Shown: positions 52,912 through 61,992 of the stretch, piece by piece
Layout: each line of letters opens with the position of its first letter
Position numbering within the stretch: position 1 is the first letter of the stretch
DNA from: Oceanicola sp. 502str15
GTDB taxonomy: Bacteria > Pseudomonadota > Alphaproteobacteria > Rhodobacterales > Rhodobacteraceae
Reading direction: 5' to 3'
Length of the DNA stretch: 64,000 nucleotides
NCBI RefSeq assembly: GCF_024105635.1
Contig: NZ_WYDQ01000001.1
Location: forward strand, 3,596,501-3,660,500
Made by a program: the position numbers and the translations under genes
Notes under the pieces: generated by a model
Told to the model about the DNA's origin: nothing
Databases searched by the model: none
The model's input: only the letters and a program-made list of their open reading frames with translations

Positions 52912-53223
52912 GCTCTTCTGTCCTCGACGGACCTTCGGCATGAGAAGGCGGCACGGCGCGGGGCCGGTCCGTTTGGGGGGTGGTGGGCCGCGGGATTTTC
53001 CCGTCTTGCCTGCCGCTGCTCTTCGCCCTGCCTCGGGTCGATTGTATCGTTTTGCAGAAAATTGCCATGATTTCGGCGGGTTGTCAGCACATTTCGGCGC
53101 GGGTGCGGCGGGCTGTGGGGGCGGTGCAACAGCGGGCTTCTCGGTGCGGCGGGACAAGTCCCGCCCTACGGGTGGCGCGGCGCGGGGCGAGCGGGTATTT
53201 CTGCGGCAAAAGGAGTGCCCGCC
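52912..53223. other. Divergent intergenic region with one REP-like palindrome
   Basis: 312 bp between the Hint gene and dapE. It must hold both promoters. The only clear elements are ACGGACC (52927-52933) paired with GGTCCGT (52966-52972) and the REP-like copy at 53148-53169. An AT-rich patch around 53040-53070 (ATTGTATCGTTTTGCAGAAA) is the likeliest promoter site. Confidence 0.5.
53148..53169 (-). repeat. REP-like palindrome, copy 3
   Basis: On the minus strand it is GTAGGGCGGGAC-TT-GTCCCGCC, identical over 22 bases to copy 1 at 31975-31996. It lies 54 bp before the dapE start. Confidence 0.8.
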
Positions 53224-54372
53224 ATGACGACCGATCCTGTAGAGTTGACCCGCGCCCTCGTGCGCTGCCCTTCCGTGACGCCCGAGGAGGGCGGCGCGCT
53301 GGTGCTGCTGGAAGAGATGCTGAGCGCGGCGGGCTTTGCCTGCACCCGGGTCGACCGGGGCGGGATTGCCAACCTCTTCGCCCGCTGGGGCCGGGTGGGC
53401 AATGGCCGGGCCTTCGGCTTCAACGGCCATACCGATGTGGTGCCGGTCGGCGACGAGGCGGCCTGGACCCATCCGCCCTTCGGCGCCGAGGAAGAGGACG
53501 GCTGGCTCTATGGCCGGGGCGCGACCGACATGAAGAGCGGCGTGGCGGCCTTTGTCGCCGCGGCCATCGACTTTGTGCAGGCGACCCCGCCCGAGGGTTC
53601 GGTGGTGCTGGCGATCACCGGCGACGAGGAGGCCGACGCGCTGGACGGCACCACGGCGTTGCTGGACTGGATGGCCGAGAATGGTGAGCGGATGGATGTC
53701 TGCATCGTTGGTGAGCCGACCTCGCTGGAGCAGATGGGCGACATGATGAAGATCGGGCGGCGCGGCTCGATGAACGCCCATTACGTGCTGCGCGGCAAGC
53801 AGGGGCACAGCGCCTATCCGCATCGCGCGATCAACCCGGTGGCGGCCATGGCGCGGCTCTGCGACCGGCTGGCCAGCCGCCAGCTCGACATGGGCACCGA
53901 GCATTTCGACGCCTCGACGCTGGCGCTCACCACCATTGACGTGGGCAATACCGCCACCAACGTGATCCCCGCTCTGGCGCGGGCCACTGCGAACATCCGC
54001 TTCAATGACGAGCACAGCGGCGAGAGCCTGACCGAGTGGCTGAAGGCCGAGGGCGACAGGGTGGCCGAGGAGTTCGGCGTGGACGTGGGGCTGACCGTGA
54101 AGGTCAGCGGCGAGGCCTTCCTGACCCCGCCGGGGCCGCTTTCGGCGCTGGTGAGCGGGGCGGTGGAGGCGGTGACGGGCCGCGCGCCGGAGCCGAGCAC
54201 CACGGGCGGGACCAGTGACGCGCGGTTCGTGAAGAGCCACTGCCCGGTGGTGGAGTTCGGGCTGGTGGGCCACCGGATGCACCAGGTCGACGAGCGGGTG
54301 CGGGTGGAACAGATCGGGCGGCTCAAGGAGATCTACGGCCGGATGCTGGTGGATTACTTCGCGCAGGCGTGA
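53224..54372 (+). CDS. dapE: Succinyl-diaminopimelate desuccinylase
   Basis: This is a 382-residue M20 metallopeptidase-fold enzyme. Metal and catalytic motifs are [29 protein letters not shown] and [24 protein letters not shown] and the dimerisation domain with [15 protein letters not shown] follow. It releases succinate to give LL-diaminopimelate for lysine and peptidoglycan. dapD is 9 kb upstream. Confidence 0.96.
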   Translation: MTTDPVELTRALVRCPSVTPEEGGALVLLEEMLSAAGFACTRVDRGGIANLFARWGRVGNGRAFGFNGHTDVVPVGDEAAWTHPPFGAEEEDGWLYGRGATDMKSGVAAFVAAAIDFVQATPPEGSVVLAITGDEEADALDGTTALLDWMAENGERMDVCIVGEPTSLEQMGDMMKIGRRGSMNAHYVLRGKQGHSAYPHRAINPVAAMARLCDRLASRQLDMGTEHFDASTLALTTIDVGNTATNVIPALARATANIRFNDEHSGESLTEWLKAEGDRVAEEFGVDVGLTVKVSGEAFLTPPGPLSALVSGAVEAVTGRAPEPSTTGGTSDARFVKSHCPVVEFGLVGHRMHQVDERVRVEQIGRLKEIYGRMLVDYFAQA

Positions 54373-54425
54373 CCCACATTCGCACAAATGTTGTTTTGTG
54401 GGGCGGGCGGCGCTAGATAGAGATC

Positions 54426-54689
54426 ATGCCCAGACTCTCGATTGATATCACCGTAGAAGAGCACCGGAAGCTGAAGGCGATTGCCGCCCTGAGGGGGCAG
54501 TCGATCAAGGATTTCGTGATGAGCCGGACGTTGGGGGATGAGGGTGGCGACGGTATGAGTGAGGAAGAGGCGCTGGATGCGTTGCGGGCGGTGTTGATGC
54601 CGCGGATCGAAGAGGCCCGGCGCGGAGAATTCTCTGACCTCACGATGGACGAGATCGCCGCCAAGGCGAAGGCCGGCATGGCAGGCTGA
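54426..54689 (+). CDS. ParD-like antitoxin
   Basis: This is an 87-residue protein. MPRLSIDITVEEHRKLKAIAALRGQ (in two parts: MPRLSIDITVEEHRKL, KAIAALRGQSIKDF) is a ribbon-helix-helix DNA-binding module; the acidic C-terminus (FSDLTMDEIAAKAKAG) would wrap the toxin. It overlaps the toxin start by one base. Antitoxins of this layout repress their own promoter. Confidence 0.85.
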   Translation: MPRLSIDITVEEHRKLKAIAALRGQSIKDFVMSRTLGDEGGDGMSEEEALDALRAVLMPRIEEARRGEFSDLTMDEIAAKAKAGMAG

Positions 54690-55000
54690 TGGCGGCCTAT
54701 GATCTGACCGTCTCGGCCGAGGCCGATGTGGTGGAGATCTGGCAGTATACCGCACGAACCTGGAGCGAGGCACAGGCCCAGGCCTATCATGCCGAATTGC
54801 AGGGATGTTTCTCGCGCCTCGCCCTTGGGCCGTTCCGCAGGTTCGACGATATCGCGCCCGGCCTGCGATCCTGCCGCGTCGGTCGGCATGTTGTTTTCTG
54901 GCTTGCTGCGGCGGGCAAGGTGCCGCAAGTCATTGCCGTGCTGCATGAAAGGATGAACCTCTTCGCCCGGCTGGCGGACAGGCTCAGAGATACAAGATGA
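54689..55000 (+). CDS. ParE-type toxin (RelE/ParE superfamily)
   Basis: This is a 103-residue protein. It shows the superfamily pattern DLTVSAEADVVEIWQYTART, then RFDDIAPGLRSCRVGRHVVF and a closing VIAVLHERMNLFARL. ParE toxins of this type poison gyrase, while RelE types cleave mRNA; the WxYT...R start and lack of a RelE catalytic set favour ParE. It overlaps the antitoxin and also the following GNAT gene by four bases. Confidence 0.87.
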   Translation: MAAYDLTVSAEADVVEIWQYTARTWSEAQAQAYHAELQGCFSRLALGPFRRFDDIAPGLRSCRVGRHVVFWLAAAGKVPQVIAVLHERMNLFARLADRLRDTR

Positions 55001-55410
55001 CCCTCACCATCACCCCTACCCGCGACCTCGATGCCTGTTTTGCGCTGCGACGCGAGGTCTTCATGGGCGAGCAGGGATTTTCGGAAACCGAGGAATTCGA
55101 CGGCAAGGATGATGCCGCGATTCACCTGCTGGCCTGCGAGCGGGGCGAGCCGGTGGGGACGGCGCGGGTGTTTGTGGACGAGGGGCGGATCGGGCGGATC
55201 TGTGTTGTGCGCCGGGCGCGGGGGACCGGGCTGGGGGCAAGGATCGTGCGGGCAGGGATGGACCTGCTGCGCGAGCGGGGCGCGGCACGGGCGGTGCTGG
55301 ATGCGCAGGTGCGGGCGATGGGGTTTTACGAGGGGCTCGGCTTTGCGGCGGAGGGGCCGGAGTTCGATGACGGCGGTGTGCCGCATCGCCGGATGACATG
55401 CCCGCTGTGA
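54997..55410 (+). CDS. GNAT family N-acetyltransferase, copy 1
   Basis: This is a 137-residue protein whose ATGA start overlaps the toxin stop. The acetyl-CoA motif A is VVRRARGTGLGARIVRAGMD. The ElaA/YjcF-like N-terminus CFALRREVFMGEQGFSETEE suits small acetyltransferases of unknown substrate. A close paralogue follows with a one-base overlap. Confidence 0.87.
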   Translation: MTLTITPTRDLDACFALRREVFMGEQGFSETEEFDGKDDAAIHLLACERGEPVGTARVFVDEGRIGRICVVRRARGTGLGARIVRAGMDLLRERGAARAVLDAQVRAMGFYEGLGFAAEGPEFDDGGVPHRRMTCPL

Positions 55411-55835
55411 TGGCGGACCTCCGTATTGCCGTGACCGAGGATTTCGCCACTTGCCTTGCGCTGCGGATGGAGATCTTCGTCGCCGAGCAAGGGGTGCCCG
55501 CCGAGGTGGAAAACGATGAGCATGATGCGCAGGCGCGGCACCTTCTGGCGAGGCTTGGCGCGCGCGCGGTGGGCACGGCGCGGGTGATGCGCGAGGGCGC
55601 CACCGGCAAGATCGGGCGGGTCTGCGTGCTGCGGGAAATGCGCGGCACCGGGCTGGGGCTGGCGCTGATGCAGGCGGGGCTGGATGAGCTACGCAAGATG
55701 GGCGGGATCGGCCGCGTGATCCTCGGGGCGCAAACCTCGGCGCTGCCGTTCTACGCCCGGCTTGGCTTTCAGCCCTATGGCGATGAGTTCGACTCGGTCG
55801 GCATCCCCCACGTCATGATGGCGCGGGCGCTGTAA
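55410..55835 (+). CDS. GNAT family N-acetyltransferase, copy 2
   Basis: This is a 141-residue protein beginning at the TGATG overlap with copy 1. It mirrors copy 1 along its length: CLALRMEIFVAEQGVPAEVE and VLREMRGTGLGLALMQAGLD align with the corresponding segments. This points to tandem duplication followed by divergence, or two enzymes on related substrates. An ATG at 55398 is an alternative start. Confidence 0.87.
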   Translation: MADLRIAVTEDFATCLALRMEIFVAEQGVPAEVENDEHDAQARHLLARLGARAVGTARVMREGATGKIGRVCVLREMRGTGLGLALMQAGLDELRKMGGIGRVILGAQTSALPFYARLGFQPYGDEFDSVGIPHVMMARAL

Positions 55836-55877
55836 TTCCTCTGTTGCCTTCGCTCGCGCCCTGCTACCTCTTCAAGC

Positions 55878-58133
55878 ATGGCCGAGCTACCAACGAAAAA
55901 AGACATTCTCGACTGGATCGCCGCCCACCCCGAGGCGACCTCCAAGCGCGACATCGCCAAGGCGTTTCACATCAAGGGTGCGGCGCGGGTCGACCTCAAG
56001 CGGATGCTGCGGGAGTTGGAGGACGAGGGGCACCTTGCCAAGCGCAAGCGGTCCTATCGCGACCCGGAGAAGCTGCCGCCCGTGGGCGTGCTCACCGTGA
56101 CCGGCCCCGACGCCGATGGCGACCTGATGGCGCGCCCGATGGAATGGCACGGCGAGGGCCCGGAGCCGAAGGTGCTGATGGTGCTGCGCGCCGCCGACGG
56201 GGCGCTGGGCGCGGGCGACCGGATCCTTGCCAAGCTGCGCGAGGTGAAGGGCGAGGATCATCACTACGAGGGCCGGCTGATCCGCAAGATCGGCACCAAC
56301 CCCAAGCGCATTCTCGGCGTGTTCCGCAAGGGCGCGGAGGGCGGGCGGATCCTGCCGATCGACAAGGGCGCGGACCGCGAGTGGACGGTGGCCAAGGAGG
56401 CCACCGCGGGCGCGAAGGATGGCGAGTTGGTCGAGGCCGAACAGGCCGGGCCGAAGGGGCGCATGGGCCTGCCCAGGGCGCGGGTGGTGGAGCGGCTGGG
56501 CGATCCGTCCAAGCCCAAGGCGGTTTCGCTCATCGCGATCCACCAGCACGGCATTCCCGACAGTTTCGAGGATGCCACCATCGCCGAGGCCGATGCCCAG
56601 AAGCCCGCCGGGCTGAAGGGCCGCGAAGACCTGCGCGAGCTGCCGCTCATCACCATAGACCCGGCGGATGCGCGCGACCATGACGACGCCTGCTATGCCG
56701 CGCCCGATGACGACCCCAAGAACGAGGGCGGCCATGTGATCTGGGTCGCCATCGCCGATGTGGCCCATTACGTGACCCCCGGCTCCGCGCTCGACAGCGA
56801 GGCGCGGGAGCGCGGCAACTCCACCTACTTCCCCGACCGCGTGGTGCCGATGCTGCCCGACCGGCTCTCGGGCGATCTCTGCTCGCTGCACGAGGGCGTG
56901 CCGCGGGCCTGCATTGCCGTGAAGATGCGGGTGGATACCCATGGCGAGCTGGTCGACTGGCGCTTTCACCGGGGGCTGATGACCTCGAGGGCCTCGCTGA
57001 ACTACGAGGAGGTGCAGGAGGGCATGGACGGCGCGCCGAATGACAAGGTCGCGCCGCTGATGGAGGAGGTCATCAAGCCGCTCTACGCCGCCTATGGCGC
57101 GCTGGTCGATGCCCGCAACCGCCGCCAGCCGCTCGATCTCGACCTGCCCGAGCGCAAGATCGTGCTGGCCGAGGATGGCACGGTGGAGTCGGTGCAGTTC
57201 AAGGACCGGCTCGATGCGCACCGGCTGATCGAGGAGTTCATGGTGCTGGCCAATGTCTGCGCCGGCAAGGAGTTGGTGAAGCGCGGCAAGCCCCTGCTGT
57301 TCCGGGTGCATGAAGAGCCGAGCGTGGAGAAGCTGGAGGCGCTGCGCGAAACGGCGCAGGCCAGCGGGCTGACGCTTGCCAAGGGGCAGGTGCTGAAGAC
57401 CGAGCACCTCAACCGCCTGCTCGCACAGGCGGCGGGCACCGACCATGCCGAGCTGATCAACCTTTCCACCCTGCGCTCGATGACGCAGGCCTATTACTCG
57501 CCCCAGCACATCGGTCATTTCGGCCTCGCGCTGGGCACTTACGCGCATTTCACCTCGCCGATCCGGCGCTACTCCGACCTGATCGTGCATCGCAGCCTCG
57601 TCAGTGCCCATGGCTGGGGCGATGACGGTTTGAGCGAGGAAGAGGTGGAGGACCTCGAGGCGACGGCGGTGCATATCTCGGAGACCGAGCGGCGCTCGAT
57701 GACCGCCGAGCGCGACACCACCGACCGCTACCTTGCGAGCTACCTCGCCGAGCGGGTCGGCAACGAGTTTGGCGGGCGGATCAGCGGCATTGCCCGCTTT
57801 GGCGCCTTCGTGCGGATGGACGAGACCGGGGCCGACGGGCTGATTCCGATCCGCTCCCTGGGGCAGGAATACTTCCATTTTGACCGCGAGGCGCAGGAGC
57901 TGATGGGGGCCGATACCGGCCGGGTCATCGGCATTGGCCAGCGGGTGCTGGTGCGGCTGGCCGAGGCTGTGCCGGTGACGGGCGGGTTGTTGCTCGACCT
58001 GTTGGAGATCGAGGGCGATGCGGTGAAACCCGGCGCCTCGGCCAAGCGTGGCCGTCCGGTGCGGCGCAAGGAGGGCAAGGGCCGCGCCCGCGCCGCCAAG
58101 AGCCGCAAGGTGGCCCGCCGCCGAAAGGGCTGA
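55878..58133 (+). CDS. rnr: Ribonuclease R
   Basis: This is a 751-residue RNase II/R family exoribonuclease. An N-terminal winged-helix/cold-shock part precedes the RNB catalytic core (TIDPADARDHDDACYAA supplies the active-site aspartates; YSPQHIGHFGLALGTYAHFT follows). An S1 domain (GRISGIARFGAFVRMDETGA) and a Lys/Arg-rich tail of about 30 residues end the protein. It degrades structured RNA 3' to 5'. Starts 42 bp after the acetyltransferases. Confidence 0.96.
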   Translation: MAELPTKKDILDWIAAHPEATSKRDIAKAFHIKGAARVDLKRMLRELEDEGHLAKRKRSYRDPEKLPPVGVLTVTGPDADGDLMARPMEWHGEGPEPKVLMVLRAADGALGAGDRILAKLREVKGEDHHYEGRLIRKIGTNPKRILGVFRKGAEGGRILPIDKGADREWTVAKEATAGAKDGELVEAEQAGPKGRMGLPRARVVERLGDPSKPKAVSLIAIHQHGIPDSFEDATIAEADAQKPAGLKGREDLRELPLITIDPADARDHDDACYAAPDDDPKNEGGHVIWVAIADVAHYVTPGSALDSEARERGNSTYFPDRVVPMLPDRLSGDLCSLHEGVPRACIAVKMRVDTHGELVDWRFHRGLMTSRASLNYEEVQEGMDGAPNDKVAPLMEEVIKPLYAAYGALVDARNRRQPLDLDLPERKIVLAEDGTVESVQFKDRLDAHRLIEEFMVLANVCAGKELVKRGKPLLFRVHEEPSVEKLEALRETAQASGLTLAKGQVLKTEHLNRLLAQAAGTDHAELINLSTLRSMTQAYYSPQHIGHFGLALGTYAHFTSPIRRYSDLIVHRSLVSAHGWGDDGLSEEEVEDLEATAVHISETERRSMTAERDTTDRYLASYLAERVGNEFGGRISGIARFGAFVRMDETGADGLIPIRSLGQEYFHFDREAQELMGADTGRVIGIGQRVLVRLAEAVPVTGGLLLDLLEIEGDAVKPGASAKRGRPVRRKEGKGRARAAKSRKVARRRKG

Positions 58134-58224
58134 GCCGCCCGACGCGGTGCTTTGGATCGGCCTACGAATCCGCTATGCTGGGGCGCAAGATCTGGCAACA
58201 GCAGACAAGACGGCAGGCGGTATC

Positions 58225-59478
58225 ATGAAAACAGTTCTGGCGGGCGCCTTCCTTGCGCTCATGGTCGGCGCGGCCCATGCAGGCCCGGTTGTGGTGGAAA
58301 CGGCAGTGCGCCCGCTGGCGCGCCCTGCGGGCGGAGGGCTTGTGGTGGCAGAGGTATCCGGCGAGGGCTTTGCCGAATGGATCGGCGGCTTCAAGCAACG
58401 CGCCGCCGCAAGGGGCATTGCGCCCGAGCTTCTGGAACGGGCGTTTCAGGGGGTCGAGTTCGACGAGAAGATCATCACCCGCGACCGCAACCAGAACGAG
58501 TTCACCAAGACGATCTGGGAGTATCTCGACACGGCGGCCTCCGACCTGCGCGTGACCAACGGGCAGGCGGCGCTGAAGCGCGAGCGCACGGCGCTGGAGG
58601 CCATCGAGGCACGCTACGGGGTGCCCAAGGAGATCGTCACCGCGATCTGGGGGCTGGAAAGCGCCTATGGCACCTTTCGCGGCGAGACCGACATTGTCGA
58701 GGCGCTGGCGACGCTGGCCCATGACAGCCGCCGCAGTGCCTTTTTCGAGCAGCAGCTGATGGCCGCCTTCGACATCCTGCAGGCGGGCGACGTGGCGCCG
58801 CGCGACATGAAGGGCAGTTGGGCCGGGGCGATGGGGCACACCCAGCTCATGCCGACCAGCTACCTTGCCCATGCGGTGGACTTCACCGGCGACGGAAAGC
58901 GCGACATCTGGGGCGACGACCCGCAGGACGCGCTGGCCTCGGCGGCGGCCTACCTTGCCGATGCGGGCTGGGTGAAGGGGATGCCCTGGGGCATGGAGGT
59001 GGTTCTGCCCGAGGGGTTCGACTACGAGATCGCAGGCGAGCACGAGACCCGCTCGGCGGCAGAGTGGAACGCCATGGGCGTGCGGGACATCGAGGGCCGC
59101 GAGGTGCCTGATCATGGGCCCGCCTCGATCCGCTTGCCGGGCGGGGCGCAGGGTGCGGCCTTCATGACCTTCGGCAATTTCATGGTGATCGAGCGCTACA
59201 ACACGGCGGATGCCTATGTGATCGCGGTGGGGCACCTTGGCGACCTGATTGCCGGGGGCAAGCGGATCCAGTCGGGCTGGCCGCGGGACGACCGGGCGCT
59301 GACCCTCGCCGAGCGCGAGGAGCTGCAGACGCGGCTGGAGGCGGCGGGCTTCGACTCCGGTGGGGTGGACGGCAAGATTGGCCCCAAGACGCTGGCGGCG
59401 GTGCGGGCGTTTCAGAAGAGCATCGGGGTGGTGCCGGATGGCTATGCCTCGCTGAGGGTGTTGCAGAAGCTGCGCTAG
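58225..59478 (+). CDS. Lytic murein transglycosylase (MltB family) with peptidoglycan-binding domain
   Basis: This is a 417-residue secreted protein (signal MKTVLAGAFLALMVGAAHA). The MltB-type core carries the catalytic glutamate in WGLESAYGTFRGETDIVEAL and the AMGHTQLMPTSYLAHAVD segment. The last 60 residues (LQTRLEAAGFDSGGVDGKIG) form a PG_binding_1 domain. It cleaves glycan strands to 1,6-anhydromuropeptides. A strong terminator follows. Confidence 0.92.
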   Translation: MKTVLAGAFLALMVGAAHAGPVVVETAVRPLARPAGGGLVVAEVSGEGFAEWIGGFKQRAAARGIAPELLERAFQGVEFDEKIITRDRNQNEFTKTIWEYLDTAASDLRVTNGQAALKRERTALEAIEARYGVPKEIVTAIWGLESAYGTFRGETDIVEALATLAHDSRRSAFFEQQLMAAFDILQAGDVAPRDMKGSWAGAMGHTQLMPTSYLAHAVDFTGDGKRDIWGDDPQDALASAAAYLADAGWVKGMPWGMEVVLPEGFDYEIAGEHETRSAAEWNAMGVRDIEGREVPDHGPASIRLPGGAQGAAFMTFGNFMVIERYNTADAYVIAVGHLGDLIAGGKRIQSGWPRDDRALTLAEREELQTRLEAAGFDSGGVDGKIGPKTLAAVRAFQKSIGVVPDGYASLRVLQKLR

Positions 59479-59484
59479 CCGCCA

Positions 59485-59536
59485 CGCGTCAGAGCGCTCC
59501 CGCCCGCCCTCCCCGCGCTCTGACGCGCGGCTGTTT
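59485..59536 (+). terminator. Terminator after the lytic transglycosylase
   Basis: CGCGTCAGAGCGC (59485-59497) and GCGCTCTGACGCG (59515-59527) are 13-bp perfect complements around a 17-base C-rich loop, followed by CGGCTGTTTTG. Confidence 0.75.
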
Positions 59537-59559
59537 TGAAGGTGGGTCCATTGGGCGGG

Positions 59560-59620
59560 GGACGGAGTGGGGGCCAGCCCCCACACCCCCGGAGATATTT
59601 TCAGCAAGAAAATGAACAGG
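59560..59620 (+). repeat. 61-bp dispersed repeat, copy B
   Basis: GTGGGGGC-CA-GCCCCCAC forms an 8-bp stem, then ACCCCCGGAG and ATATTTT, ending AACAGG. It is aligned end to end with copy A at 45276-45336 and likewise lies between convergent genes. Confidence 0.8.
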
Positions 59621-59641
59621 GCAGGGTGCCCGCGGGCGGAG

Positions 59642-61795
59642 TCAGTTCACCGTCAGGAAGGGCGCGCCTGCGGTGATCTGGCCGATGCGGGCGGCGGGGA
59701 AGCCCATGGTTTGAAGCTCGGAGACGAGCTTGCTGGCGCGGCCCGGGGGGACGGCGGCGAGTAGGCCGCCGGCGGTTTGCGGGTCGAACAGGAGGTCTGC
59801 TTCCGGCGGCGCAGGCGCGGGCAGGGCGATGCGGCTGGCCACGGCGGCGCGGTTTTCGCTGTAGAGCGTGGAGCGTATGCCACGGGTGGCCAGCTCGGCG
59901 GCGCCGGCGAGCAGCGGGACGGCCCCGAGCTTGAGGGAGGCGGAGACGCCGCTGGCCTCGCAGATGGCGAGCAGGTGGCCGGCGAGGCCGAAGCCGGTGA
60001 CATCGGTCATGGCGTGGGCTGTGGCGAGCAGCCGGGCAGGGCCGCCCTGGGGGCGGGCCATGGAGGTGAGGGCGGCACCGACCCAGTCGGCCCGGACGGC
60101 GCCGCGCATGTCGGCGGCGAGGATCGTGCCGGTGCCGATGGGTTTGGTGAGGATCAGCGCATCGCCCACCTGAGCGTTTTCCAACCCCACGGGGAACTCG
60201 GTGCGCAGGCCGGTGACGGTGAAGCCCAGTTGCACCTCTGCCCCCATCGAGGAGTGTCCGCCGACCAGCTCGGCCCCCTCGGCGCGCAGCACCTCGCTGG
60301 CCGCGGCCAGCACTTCGCGCATGGAGCGGGTTTGCAGGGGCGGGGCCATGCGGGGCAGGGTGACGGAGGCGAGGGCGGCCTGGGGCCGGGCGCCCATGGC
60401 CCAGATGTCGCCCAGGGCGTGGACGGTGGCGATGCGCGACATCAGCGCGAGATCTTCGGTGAAGCCGCGCAGGTGGTCGGTGGTGATAACCTGCCAGTCG
60501 CCCTCCATCGCCAGAATCGCCGCGTCGTCGCCGGGCAGGCTCACCACGTCGTCGCGCTCGGGGGCGGGGAGATCGGCGAGGGCGGCCTTGAGGGCGGTCG
60601 GGGCGATCTTGGCACCGCAGCCGGCGCAGAGCATGGGCTCGTCGGAGGGGCCATCGGGGGCCATCTGCGGCAGATCGGTGAGCTTTTGCATGAAGCGGCG
60701 GTCGATCCGGTCTTTCAGGCGCCAGACCCAAGGGGCGGCGGCGGTGAGGCCGCGCTTTTCGCCGAGGGCGGATTTTTCGCCGAGCGAGACGAGCTTGAGG
60801 TAGTCGCGCTGGGGGCGGAAGGGGCGCAGCGGTTTGCCCCCCGTCACGGCGCGGCGCAGGTTTTCCTCGAGGACGGGCGCGGCGCGGACGGCGTAAACCC
60901 CGGCCTTGGGGCGTGGGCCCGGGTCGAAGTGGGCGCAGTCGCCGACCGCGAAGATCGCCGGGTCGGTGAGTGTGCGCAGGCCTTCGCCGGTGCGGATGAA
61001 GCCGTTTTCGAGGGCGAGGCCCGTGGTGGCGATCCAGTCGTGCGGCCGGGCACCGCCGGCGCCGATGATGAAATCGGCGGGCAGGGCGCGGCCCTCGGCC
61101 AGCACCACCTCGCCGGGGTCGATCCGGGTGACGGCGGCGTGCTCGTGCAGGGTGATCCCGGACCGGCGCAGGGTTTCGAAGAGCCGCGCGCGGGCGCTGC
61201 CGCCGAGGGCGGCGAGGGCAGGGCCGGCATCGACCAGCGTGACCTTTGGAGTGAGCCCGGTGGCGGCGAGGCGGTGGTGCGCGGCCATGGCCAGCTCGAC
61301 GCCTGCCACCCCTGCGCCGATCACCACGACGCGGCCGGCGCCAGGGCTTTCGGTGAAGTTCTGCCAGCGGGTGGCGAAGGCGCCGAGCGGTTTGGCGGGA
61401 CAGGCGTGCTCGGCAAAGCCGGGGAGCTGAGGCATGTCGGAGGTGACGCCGATGTCGAGCGAGGCGATGTCATAGCCGAGGCGGCGGATGCCCGCGGCGG
61501 TCTGCACCACGAGCTCGCCTGCCTCCCGGTCGAGCGCGGTGGCGTGCCCGTCGATCAGCCGCGCCCCGGCGAAGCGGGCGAGGCGGTGGAGGTCGATCTG
61601 CAGCGCATCGAGCGGGTAGTGCCCGGCGATGTGGCCGGGGAGCATGCCGGTGTAGGGGGCGGTGGGGCCGGGGTTGATGAGCGTCAGCCGGGCGCCCGCG
61701 ATCGGGGACATGCCGAGGCGACGCAGCAGCAAGGCATGGGCATGGCCGCCACCGACCAGCACAATGTCTTTCGTCAGGCTCGGCAGGGCTTGCAC
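59642..61795 (-). CDS. selD: Fused FAD-dependent oxidoreductase / selenide, water dikinase SelD
   Basis: The protein is about 717 residues from the GTG at 61795. Residues 1-360 are an NADH-dehydrogenase/sulfide-quinone-reductase-like flavoprotein (IVLVGGGHAHALLLRRL, VVVIGAGVAGVELAMAA, FAVGDCAHF). From about 385 a SelD domain follows: CAGCGAKIAP, SLPGDDAAIL, TTDHLRGFTEDLALMSRIA and GFGLAGHLLAI. SelD makes selenophosphate for selenocysteine or 2-selenouridine. The active-site region has CxxCGAK with cysteine, not selenocysteine. No other selenium gene is in the window. Confidence 0.9.
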   Translation of the reverse strand: MQALPSLTKDIVLVGGGHAHALLLRRLGMSPIAGARLTLINPGPTAPYTGMLPGHIAGHYPLDALQIDLHRLARFAGARLIDGHATALDREAGELVVQTAAGIRRLGYDIASLDIGVTSDMPQLPGFAEHACPAKPLGAFATRWQNFTESPGAGRVVVIGAGVAGVELAMAAHHRLAATGLTPKVTLVDAGPALAALGGSARARLFETLRRSGITLHEHAAVTRIDPGEVVLAEGRALPADFIIGAGGARPHDWIATTGLALENGFIRTGEGLRTLTDPAIFAVGDCAHFDPGPRPKAGVYAVRAAPVLEENLRRAVTGGKPLRPFRPQRDYLKLVSLGEKSALGEKRGLTAAAPWVWRLKDRIDRRFMQKLTDLPQMAPDGPSDEPMLCAGCGAKIAPTALKAALADLPAPERDDVVSLPGDDAAILAMEGDWQVITTDHLRGFTEDLALMSRIATVHALGDIWAMGARPQAALASVTLPRMAPPLQTRSMREVLAAASEVLRAEGAELVGGHSSMGAEVQLGFTVTGLRTEFPVGLENAQVGDALILTKPIGTGTILAADMRGAVRADWVGAALTSMARPQGGPARLLATAHAMTDVTGFGLAGHLLAICEASGVSASLKLGAVPLLAGAAELATRGIRSTLYSENRAAVASRIALPAPAPPEADLLFDPQTAGGLLAAVPPGRASKLVSELQTMGFPAARIGQITAGAPFLTVN

Positions 61796-61992
61796 GCGGG
61801 CGTCTCCAGAAGCTTTCGGCAGAGGATACCCGCCCGGGAGGGCAGGGAAAATGCCTGAGCTGGGGGTGATTGTTTCGGATCTGGGGTTTGGCGGCGCTGA
61901 TGGCGCGAATTGTTGCCTGAATGGCAATGGTTGCTGCCGGTTTTTCCCCCTTGACGGCTTGGTCCGCGGCCTCTACATCGGCCCACGCTTCT

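Noticed and set aside
52912..54387. N-terminal extension giving a 1022-residue version of the Hint protein
   Set aside because: The added part is antisense to dapE and has no surface-protein composition; the Asn/Asp-rich domain begins at 52911.
59777..61858. 693-codon plus-strand ORF opposite the SelD fusion
   Set aside because: Gly/Ala-rich shadow of the minus-strand gene.
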